From Guadua angustifolia (lineage: Eukaryota; Streptophyta; Magnoliopsida; Poales; Poaceae), in contig CM070517.1 in the NCBI GenBank assembly GCA_036346375.1, positions 47,712,200-47,776,199 on the forward strand: a stretch of 64,000 nt of DNA, read 5' to 3'. The notes beneath the pieces were generated by a model. That model saw only the letters and a program-made list of their open reading frames with translations, made no database searches and was not told where the DNA came from. Position 1 is the first letter of the stretch, and each line of letters starts with the position of its first letter. Both the position numbers and the translations under genes were made by a program. Shown one piece after another: positions 56,167-64,000 of this stretch.

Positions 56167-57115
56167 TGTCACAGATGCTACTGGGTACCTTCACGCCGCA
56201 CAAAAGCGATCAACAAGGCGATCAACGTGGCGCCCGGTGAGTAGGTGGGCGAGCACGCCTCGCCGCCTGGCGGTCGATCCGCGTGGCGCCCGGCGAGGTG
56301 GGCGAAGACGCTCGCCGCCGACGGTCGGTCCACGTGGCGCCCGGCTGGAAGTGGCGGGCACGCCTGCCTTCGCGCGGCGGTCGGTCCACGTGGCGTCCCG
56401 GCGCGTGGGCGCACGCCTCGCCGCCGACGGTCATCGCGTGGCGCCCGGCGAGAGATGGGCGAGGGCACCTGCCGCCGCCCGCCAAGAAGACAAAAGGTGG
56501 TGCGGCGGCTTTACCAAGTATCCTTCCCTATCGCATCGTTCGGGCGGCGGTCTGCGGTGTCAGATCTATCAACTACGAGGATTTCGCCATAAGCCCATTC
56601 CTCCGACGCCTCACCAACCCGCCAAAAGGGGTCATATCTCGGGCGGATCAGCGAAGCCACGCGTCGGCATTTAATGAGGCCGAGGAACGGGACAAAGACA
56701 GAAGGAGTAATAAATGCATAAGGATCAGCATGATGACCCCCCTTTTACCTACTCCTGTTAGCCCGGCCTATATAAGGGCCTTCTGGTGCATGGGAAAGGG
56801 GGGACGACGAGTCGAGCAAGCAAGAGTTCCGCAGTAGAGCCTAGGCAAGAACTTGTAACCCAAAGACTTTGTACTCCACTAGTTCAAAAACACTATATAA
56901 ACAATCTAGCAGGAAGTAAGGCTGTTACCCAGGAAAAAGGGGGCTTGAACCTGGGTAAAATCTTTGTGTCATCCCCAGTTCACCGACGTCGGAATCCTTC
57001 GCGTGGGGGTCTCTAGGGTTTTCACCCTCTAGGGTTAGCCAGCCGCGAAGACGCCCTCCTTCCGAACCAAACCCGGTCTGTTGACTCCGGGCCTGTCAGG
57101 CGGAACACGCCGACA
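56167..57115 (+). repeat. Gypsy 3' LTR
   Basis: TGTCACAGATGC...ACGCCGACA, followed by GAAGG. It has the same GC-rich internal tandem units (56220-56470), TATA at 56769 and closing phrases. No clear polypurine tract lies directly upstream, which is unusual. Confidence 0.9.
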
Positions 57116-57120
57116 GAAGG

Positions 57121-59935
57121 GAAAACCCAACTCAATCTCGGATCGACCGCTTTTTCGCCTCCTCCGAATGGGACAGCATCTTCCCTGGGTGTCACCTTTA
57201 GGCATGCTCTAGTCTAGTCTCGGATCACTGTCCTTTGTTGCTTTACGGTCAGTGCAACCCATCGAGGTTCCGAGGCATCAGGTTCGAGAGTTTCTGGACC
57301 AAAATGCCAAATTTCGGACAGGTGATTCAGCAGGCGTGGGACAAACCGGTTCAAGCGCACGATGCTTTGTGCAGATGGCATACAAAACTATCGAGAACGG
57401 CAAAAGCTCTCAGGACATAGAGTCGTTTTTGTTGGGAGACATAACCCTGCAGTTCCACATGGCTGCAGAGATCATTTTTCAACTGGATAGGGTGGAGGAA
57501 ACTCGCCTTCTTTCGAGGCCCGAAAGGGAGTTCCGGGCCAAAGTCCGATACAGGTTGCTGGGCCTGGCGGCCATCAAGCGGAATCGACTTAGGCAACGCT
57601 CGACGATGATGCACATCAAGGAGGGGGATGCTAACTCCAAATTTTTTCACATCAAGGTGAACGCCCGCAAGAGGAAGAACCATATACAGGCGATTGTATC
57701 TGACAGGGGTCTACTGCAGACTTTTCCTGAAAAACAGGAAGAGCTCAACAAGCATTTCTTCCTGCAGCTTGGCACAAAGCCGACGGGTTCACAGGTCTTT
57801 TCTACAGGAAATGTTGGGACATCATCAAAGTGAACCTCGTGCAGGAATTCCATCAGTTGCATGGTTTGAATGATCACCTTTTGAGGCTTCTCAACTCGGC
57901 AGACATTGTGCTGCTGCCAAAGAGACAGGATGCAACACAGATAGCACACTTCAGACCCATCAGCCTCATCCATAGCACGGGGAAGATTTTCTCTAAGGTG
58001 CTTGCGACTAGGCTGGCGCCTCATCTTCAGAATTTAGTGCCGCACAACAAAGCGCATTCGTCAAGAAAAGGTTCATTCAGGATATTTTCCTTTTTGCAAG
58101 AAATTTGGCTTCCGAGCTGCACAAGAAAAGAATCCCCTCGCTTTTCCTCAAATTGGACATCGCAAAGGCCTTTGACTCGGTCAGCTGGGAGTTTCTCCTC
58201 AACTTGCTGGAACACCTCGGCTTCGGGCCGCGTTGGAGGGAGTGGGTATCCATGATACTTGCTTCCTCCTTCTCAAGAATTCTCCTGAACGGCATCCCAG
58301 GTACCTCGTTTCAGCATAGGAGGGGGTTGAGACAGGGTGATCCCTTATCCCCTATGCTCTTCATTTTAGCAATGGACCCCCTTCAGCGGTTAATTGCTAA
58401 GGCGGCGGACACGTCCATCATATCCTCCATCCCAGCAAGATGGGCTTCAACAAGAGTCTCTCTTTACGCAGACGACGTGGCAATCTTTATGGGACCAATC
58501 AGCGAGGAGCTCAAAGCAATCCACGAGATCCTTATATTCTTTGGAGGAGCCACAGGTCTTCATACGAATATTAAAAAAAGTGAGGTCTACCCAATCAGGT
58601 GCGAGGTGATCGACATAACAATAATATTGCAGGATTTCCCGGCCACGTTGAGTTCATTCCCATGCAAATATCTGGGGCTTCCTCTTCACCTAACGAAGCT
58701 AAAAAGGTCAGATCTGCAACCCCTCATCGACAAGGCACGACGTCGCCTAGCAGGCTGGAAAGGGAGATTGTTGTCCAGGGTAGGCCGGTTGATTCTAATC
58801 AACTCGGTTCTCACATCCCTCGCGGTCTACCACCTAACAGTTTTTCCGTTCGGCACATGGGTCACTAAGAGTTTGGACAAGCTTTGCCGTAGTTTTCTGT
58901 GGAAAGGCGAACAGGATTGTAATGGGGGACACTGTTTGGTCAATTGGAAAAAGGTTTGTCGGCTAAAAAGTTTAGGAGAATTGGGCATAAAAGACATTGA
59001 CAGATTCGGACGGGCTCTCCGGATACGGTGGCTCTGGTTCGCTTCGAAAGGGCAACATAAACCTTGGGCAGGCTGCACGTTACCTTGCGATGCCTCAGAC
59101 CGTGCTTTGTTCAACGTAGGTACCACCATATCAATAAGGGACGGCGAAACGGCCAACTTTTGGGAATCTAAATGGCTTCAGGGGCGATCGCCCGCGGATA
59201 TAGCTCCGTCGTGTTACAGATTAATCAGGAAGAGAACAGGGACGGTAAAAGAGTTGTTATCACACGGCGTTTGGATCCGGCCTCTGCGTCGGATCACAAA
59301 CGCGACGTAGCTCCAGGAGTTCTTTTCGCTATGGCTCACGCTACAGCAGGTGCAGCTACAGCCAAATGTCCAGGATAGCATCAGCTGGAAATGGTCGCCA
59401 ACAGGGGAATACTCCGCAGGTTCGGCTTATAGGGCACAATTCATTGGATCCACGTCCGATCACACATACAGGATGATTTGGCAGGCCTCCGCGAAAGGAA
59501 AGTGCAGGTTTTTGCGTGGCTATTCGTACAGGATAGGCTTCTGACCTCTGACAGGCTAGCGGCCAGGGGTGGCCGCACTCCACCACATGCGTTCTCTGTG
59601 GCGCTGAACCTGAAACATCCAACCACATGTTGTTGCTTTGTCCGTTTGCAAGACAGGTCTGGCGGGCGGTCCTGAGGCTTTTGCAAGCCGACCTCGACGC
59701 GCGGGCTTCGTCGGGGCAACATGACAATGCGACTTGGTGGACGAACACGCGGCGGTTGCTTCCTCGGCACAGACGAAGGGGTTTCGATGGGGCAGTCGCA
59801 TATAGCCTCTGGAACATTTGGAAAGAGAGGAACAATAGGATTTTCAATAATTCCTACCGCACGGTGCAACAGGTGGTCGATGCCGTTACTCAGGACATCC
59901 GCAACCGCCAAGTGGCTTTCGGGCTGACCTAGTGC
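57121..59935 (+). pseudogene. LINE ORF2 continued: endonuclease end, RT and zf-RVT
   Basis: Resumes after the gypsy target with ENPTQSRIDRFFASSEWD, the end of the L1 endonuclease. RT follows: PISLIHSTGKIFSKVLATRL (57955), LKLDIAKAFDSVSWEFL (58150), GLRQGDPLSPMLFILAMDPL (58325) and YADD at 58465-58476. The long open frame 58105-59310 covers palm, thumb and the YLGLPLH/LKRSDLQPLIDK region. C-terminally, 59390-59932 carries the zf-RVT and terminal WNIWKERNNRIF motifs in shifted frames. It would copy LINE RNA onto nicked target DNA. Frame breaks near 57820, 58080, 59300 and 59540 prevent one product. Confidence 0.85.
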
Positions 59936-60136
59936 TTTGCAACGAGTAGTTTTTAGGGGTTTCTAGGCCGGATCCCCGTTTTCTACCAGGGATGCATTTT
60001 CCTTTCTTTCCTTTTAGGTTGCTTCGTTTCCTGTTTCTTCGATTTCCTCTGTGAACTGATATGTATTTTCACCCTATCTTAATACATCTGGCAGAGCTCC
60101 TGCCTATTCTTTCAAAAAAAAGAATACAAGTGTGTT

Positions 60137-61600
60137 AAAAATTCAAAGAACCACTGAACAAAAAAAAGACAAGAACAATTAATCCAAACACTTGTAGTAC
60201 GAAAACTCACAAAGGATATAAAAAACTGGAACAATCTTATCTAAACGCTTCTAACAAAGTAAGATTAAGCAAACCACCATTAGGTCGAGAGAAAGATAGG
60301 AATAGTCAATCCATACATACAACTGTCAATGAAGTAAACGAAAAAATCTAGGTCTTCAATGATTCATGATCTCAGTAAAGTCTGAGTTTGTGCAATCGAT
60401 CTTTTGAAACAAACGCTCAATCATCAAATGGCATAAGCCAAGACATCACTTGTGGTGCTGGGTAGATAGCGAAGAGCATATAACATAGATTCTGACATGC
60501 TTCACATGGAATATAAAATTTGGCAAACTGACTACTGAAAATCCATAATATGACTGAAACTACTCAAAAACTGTCAATATGAAGAAAACTCTCATGCCAT
60601 TATGAATTATAAATTACAGCAGACCCCTCATATCGAGCAAAGACAACAAAACAACATTATAGTATCTATGCAGAAACAAACTCTTTGCACTTTAACCTTC
60701 ATCTCAAACTTACATTGGAGCAAAATCTTCACTAGAAAAACTTCGAAGAGTATAATGCTATCATCAGGATGTCATTAAAATTTCAAATTCAGTTACCTCC
60801 TCAACTGATATTATTATTTTTAATCCAAAGAAGATCAAATGTCAAACTCTAAGTCTACAACTTGCCCAATTGGCTCAGATCGGGTCACCATTGAGGTGAC
60901 AAAAGCGTCGTTGTCGGTGCCGAGGCCGGTCAGCAGGCATGACACGATCTCCTCGTCTTGCAGAGGGTATCGGCCAGACCCTTCACCTTGTGAAAGTAAT
61001 TTGAAGTCGTCATGTCCTTCTTCATGTTTGAAAGCTGGATACGCACTAGCATTATCCTAGCCTACGAGCGTGAGGCAGGCAAACATAATCTCAAGCACCT
61101 TCCACACCTGCACTGCTGTGGTATGGAATACAAAATGAGCAAAGGATCTCTTCTGTCAAGGATGACAGAATCGCGCTCAACACGAGTTGTTCATGCTGGA
61201 ACCATAAGGCGTATGGAGGATTGGGAACTTGCCGCGTGCCTCCTTCTGCAGTCTCGGAGATCAGCGGCGACAGAGCTACAGCAGTCTCATCAACAAAGCC
61301 AAGCAACTGCTGGCTCTGCAGATAGGAAATAAACTGGGCTTCCGGTGTTGGAGATGGAACCGGAGGAAGGAGAACCTAACATCCTGGATTGTGGATCAGA
61401 GCACTGACTGCAGAGGGCTTTTGATGATGGTGGCCTGCGCAGAATGTGGATCTGTGGGGAACAACGACAACGAATAGATTGGAAACCTCTCAGCCTGGTT
61501 CTCTCATATCACTTGTTAGGGTGGCTCTCTGATACCACTTGTTTGAGTTAATTAGAAGCAAAAACACACGGAAAACATGGCGAAGCTTAAACACTTGTTA
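60137..61600 (-). mobile_element. Copia-3 remnant, unit II right part
   Basis: 60137-61005 equals 38480-39345 of unit I. Beyond that it keeps more: a gag region on the minus strand (61480-60840), a primer site as the inverse of TGGTATCAGAGAG at 61525-61537, and the first bases of the second LTR from 61540 (TGTTTGAG, then agaagcaaaaacacacgg, matching 44519 on). No pol remains, so internal deletion preceded the duplication. Confidence 0.75.
60840..61480 (-). pseudogene. Copia-3 gag (UBN2-type), frameshifted
   Basis: The minus strand reads FVDETAVALSPLISETAEGG, then NPPYALWFQHEQLVLSAIL and SSLTEEIL (61306-61130). In a second frame it reads RIMLVRIQLSNMKK and FHKVKGLADT (about 61050-60985). It closes with PLQDEEIVSCLLTGLG and TRSEPIGQ (60960-60870). 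Order and wording match copia gag proteins. Several frame changes and a stop near 61091. Confidence 0.75.
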
Positions 61601-62007
61601 GACTCACTTTATCATTTTTTATTAAAAAAAAGGACACGGCTACACTACCCTATACCGTCGATATGGAGCTTGACGGTACAGCATCTAACCGTATTGTAGT
61701 CCGGCCGGCCTCCGGCTGAACTCATCCGCACTGCAAAGCGCTCCGCCTCAACCGTATTGTATCTCTAGATCGGCCCCAGCTGTATCAATCGATCCGGCAA
61801 GCCTGTAGTCAATAGTGCTCTTGCCGTCATCTGCAACACTGATGAAATCTATGGTTGGGTGCTTCACGAGCTCTAGAAAACCTAACCAGAGGCACAAATC
61901 TTAAGGTATGATTGAGCGCCAAAATATAACTTGTATTTTCAATTAAAAGAGTTGAATAACAAATACAAACCTATTTTCAGATCGTTTTGAGTGCTACTAC
62001 TGAACGC

Positions 62008-62037
62008 TATACCGTTGGAATTGATTCCAACGGTATA
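62008..62037. repeat. Perfect 14-bp inverted repeat (2-base loop)
   Basis: The arms tataccgttggaat and attccaacggtata are separated by tg. The sequence lies inside the Mutator-like insertion directly before a larger inverted array. Confidence 0.9.
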
Positions 62038-62040
62038 ACA

Positions 62041-62216
62041 GGTTTCACAGCTAAGTTTCATAGCTAGGTTTCACAGGTAAGTTTCAGAGCTAAGTTTCGC
62101 AACTAGGTTTCATATTGTTTCACAGCTATGAAACTTAGCTATGAAACATGTGAAACTTAGCTATGAAACATGTGAAACTTAGCTATGAAACTTAGCTGTG
62201 AAACTTAGCTATGGAC
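62041..62216. repeat. Inverted array of gtttcayagcta units
   Basis: About six units of gtttca(c/t)agcta(a/g) in direct orientation (62041-62122) are followed by about eight inverted units (tagctatgaaac, 62125-62214). Each half is a short tandem repeat and the halves are inverse of each other, so RNA from either strand could fold into a stem of about 80 bp. Confidence 0.85.
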
Positions 62217-62387
62217 TAGATGCCAAATGGATTAAATCCGGTTGAACCGATCGGGCTCTCTGACTCCTTGACGAGCAAAAAAAATGGCTTGTAGATGCCA
62301 CTTGCTTTGCACTTCTTCTTGTGCGGCCAAAAGGCAAATGTTCCTTCACATCCTGAAGCTTATTCACATCCGGCGATTATTCCTTCT

Positions 62388-62640
62388 CTAGCGCAAGCTC
62401 TCGGGTGAAGACTTCTTCACGTGGAGCGGACGGCTGTCTCTCGATGCAGCCAGCAGAGCGTCGTGCCGAAAGGCTGGACGAGCGGACGAAGGCCGGCCGG
62501 ACGTCGGAGCACAGAGGCGCGCGCCGGCCGGAGGGTGAGCAGGTCGGTGGCTGGCCAGCGGGAAGGTGGGCCAGAGCGCGTCGGGCCAGCCGATAGACGA
62601 AGCGGCGCGAACAGCCAAAGATGGATTCCTATTCCGTTGA
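62388..62640. other. GC-rich block in the Mutator-like insertion
   Basis: About 250 bp rich in gccggccgg-type sequence inside an AT-rich insertion. Overlapping ORFs on both strands show no family. It may be a captured host fragment. Confidence 0.35.
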
Positions 62641-62687
62641 TTTCTATTCGTACGGTATACCGTGCGTTAGTTTTTCTCTAAAAAAAA

Positions 62688-63657
62688 TCATGGCGAGGCT
62701 TAAACAAAAACGGTACCTGTAAATATGAAACATCAATAGAGGTGCTTTTATATATATTTTTTGAAAACTGTATAAATATTAAAGTAGAAATGAAGGATAG
62801 ATGATAATTATTTACCCTTCGCTTATTTTAAAATTCTTTGCACGCAGAAATGCCAGAATGAAAGGAGCCCGCTGCCATGTTGACCTGCGTGCGAAGCTTA
62901 GTGTATAAGCATGGATCATAGGAGCATGCATTAAGTTAACTTGTCGCTCAAGCACACTGTTAACGTCAATAAACCAGTGACGTCACCTGGTTAGTCACAG
63001 CAGACGTCGTTACACTGCTCAAGGCAAATAATCCTTCCGTCTAAGCGGTATTTGCCTATTCTAAGTTGTTATTGATAGCCATAACCTTTATCGGTATGTG
63101 ACCTCTTGGGCAAACCGGACGTATCTCTTCTTAGCATAGGCCAAAAGATATTAAAAATGACTAGATTTACTGTTAATTATTATCACTAAGCATTATACTT
63201 AATATATGCATGTAGGGAATATAAGTTAAAGATAGATGTTTATTAAAGATACAGAGGAAGCATCACAATAATTTTACTTTGAAATATAAAATACGAGCTA
63301 TATTTATAAATAAAACTAATAAAAAATAAGACACATAAATTTGGACGGAGCGATCAGCTGTTAAGCGACATGTCGGATGAATTGTTAGTTACCAGGCTAG
63401 TCCAGGAAGACTTGAATAGTCAAAACACATACTGTTACTAACCGGCGAGTTTGACTTCCAGCGTAAGAGCTGACGCCTTCGTGATAAGGAAACGTAAGAG
63501 CTGATATAAACGTAAGAGAAAAGAAAGCGATAACCTATGTAGCTCCGCTATCCCCTCTTGGATCAGTTACCGAGTGGCCAATAGAAACTTGCAAAGGTCC
63601 AAAATTACGCGCGTGACAACAAACATTTGCTTACTTTTCCCGCCCAAACTTGCATAT
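62688..63657 (+). promoter_or_regulatory. 5' region of EXO70 copy 3
   Basis: Homologous to 5' regions of copies 1 and 2, with TTGAC cores (62880, 63450) and a tatatgcatg at 63653 next to the ATG. Small deletions distinguish it from copy 2. Confidence 0.4.
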
Positions 63658-64000
63658 ATGCATGCGGATGCCTTGCCTGACACTGACCTCGGTGCCGATC
63701 TCGACCAACTGCTCCGCCCGCTCCGCTCTCCCAAGGAAGCAAGGAAGGAAGCGCGATCGATGGCGCTCGGCGGCGTGCGCAGCAGCCGCTCCGACTCCGC
63801 CACCTCACAGCGCGGGGCTCAGCCTTCGCCAAGCCAACGGCGCACGCTCTCCGCCGCCGCCGTCGAGGAGAGCGTCGCCGCAGCCACCGCCCTCGTCGAC
63901 AAGTGGCACACCAACGCCGGCCGGCGCTCCCTCTTCCTCGACCGCCCGGACGGCGACGTCGAGGCCCGCCACTTCCTGCGCGCCACCGCCGGCCTCCACC
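63658..64000 (+). CDS. EXO70 exocyst subunit, copy 3 (5' part, cut by window end)
   Basis: ATG 63658 starts the 34-residue extension (MHADALPDTDLGADLDQLL, then RPLRSPKEARKEARS) also present in copy 2, followed by MALGG at 63760 and the N-terminal domain (VDKWHTNAGRRSLFLDRPDG) to the window edge. The frame is open for 114 codons without a break. One three-base deletion relative to copy 1 keeps frame. Whether the rest is intact cannot be seen. This is the best candidate in the cluster for an ancestral-type start. The start was chosen because it is shared with copy 2 and the frame is conserved between them. Confidence 0.8.
   Translation, partial: MHADALPDTDLGADLDQLLRPLRSPKEARKEARSMALGGVRSSRSDSATSQRGAQPSPSQRRTLSAAAVEESVAAATALVDKWHTNAGRRSLFLDRPDGDVEARHFLRATAGLH

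Larger units (their letters stand above)
45493..57120 (+). mobile_element. Ty3/gypsy retrotransposon nested in the LINE
   Basis: Target duplication GAAGG at 45493-45497 and 57116-57120. LTRs of 961 and 949 bp. Interior in order gag, protease, RT, RNase H, integrase (Ty3/gypsy order), then a long 3' region with an antisense ORF encoding a PF04195-type protein, a mark of some grass gypsy families. Coding frames are broken in many places, although RT and integrase have long open stretches. The element appears recent relative to its host LINE. Confidence 0.9.
44815..60136 (+). mobile_element. L1-type LINE with nested gypsy element
   Basis: LINE 44830-60121, flanked by the 15-bp target duplication GAATACAAGTGTGTT (44815-44829, 60122-60136). 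It ends in a short A tail (tcaaaaaaaa) after a terminus typical of plant L1 (aatacatctggcagagctcctgcc). Without the gypsy insertion (45498-57115 plus one GAAGG) it is about 3.7 kb. ORF1 is absent and the endonuclease begins almost at the 5' end, so it is 5' truncated, as expected for target-primed reverse transcription. Confidence 0.9.
61623..62687. mobile_element. Mutator-like non-autonomous insertion upstream of EXO70 copy 3
   Basis: Relative to copy 1, where 'actttatcattttttt' runs straight into 'aaaaaaaatcatggcgagg' (35285-35320), copy 3 has an extra 1047 bp (61632-62678). It is bounded by TAAAAAAAA on both sides (61623-61631, 62679-62687), a 9-bp duplication as in Mutator-like elements. 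Ends are weakly inverted (both contain CTA, then AC..TATACCGT). No transposase. The A-rich target makes the duplication less certain. Confidence 0.55.

Overview
The window is plant nuclear DNA, almost certainly from a grass (Poaceae). It carries a tandem cluster of GC-rich, intronless EXO70 genes, and the rest is mostly nested transposable elements of typical grass type: Ty1/copia, Ty3/gypsy with an antisense ORF, an L1-type LINE, CACTA, hAT, Tourist-like MITEs and a Mutator-like insertion. Nothing prokaryotic was seen (no operons, Shine-Dalgarno sites or CRISPR).

Layout. 1-1300: a dispersed-repeat remnant and a gypsy-like LTR. 1825-2715 (-): broken 5' part of an ABCC (MRP-type) ABC transporter. 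2712-17244: a gag-only copia element (copia-1) inserted in that gene. Its 5-bp target duplication GCATG lies on both sides of a structure with three LTRs, because a 6.8-kb tandem duplication (6269-13067 = 13080-19941) copied half the element plus its right flank. 20119-29272: a decayed copia element (copia-2, target duplication CAAAG) that lacks the RT core and holds a hAT element (21426-23397, 8-bp target duplication) and a MITE (28571-28790). 29406-35232: a CACTA element (3-bp target duplication AAG) with a broken TNP2 transposase on the minus strand.

35236-64000: EXO70 cluster. Copy 1 (36119-37837) is intact but has lost the N-terminal extension seen in copies 2 and 3. Copy 2 (41684-44190) is a pseudogene with an internal 772-bp tandem duplication and a 95-bp deletion. 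Copy 3 starts at 63658 and runs off the window. Each repeat unit carried promoter sequence and an older minus-strand copia remnant (copia-3). After duplication, a LINE (44830-60121, 15-bp target duplication) entered the copia-3 remnant of unit II, and a gypsy element (45498-57115, target duplication GAAGG) entered the LINE. Unit I received an unclassified AT-rich block, and the sequence upstream of copy 3 received a 1.05-kb Mutator-like insertion with a large imperfect inverted repeat.

Only EXO70 copy 1 and the visible part of copy 3 look like functional host genes. EXO70 is the exocyst subunit that tethers secretory vesicles to the plasma membrane, and grass EXO70 families are expanded. Many differences between repeat copies fall at CAG/CTG/CCG sites and homopolymers, which looks more like a base-calling problem in methylated DNA than mutation. 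Frameshifts called in the repeats should be read with that caution.
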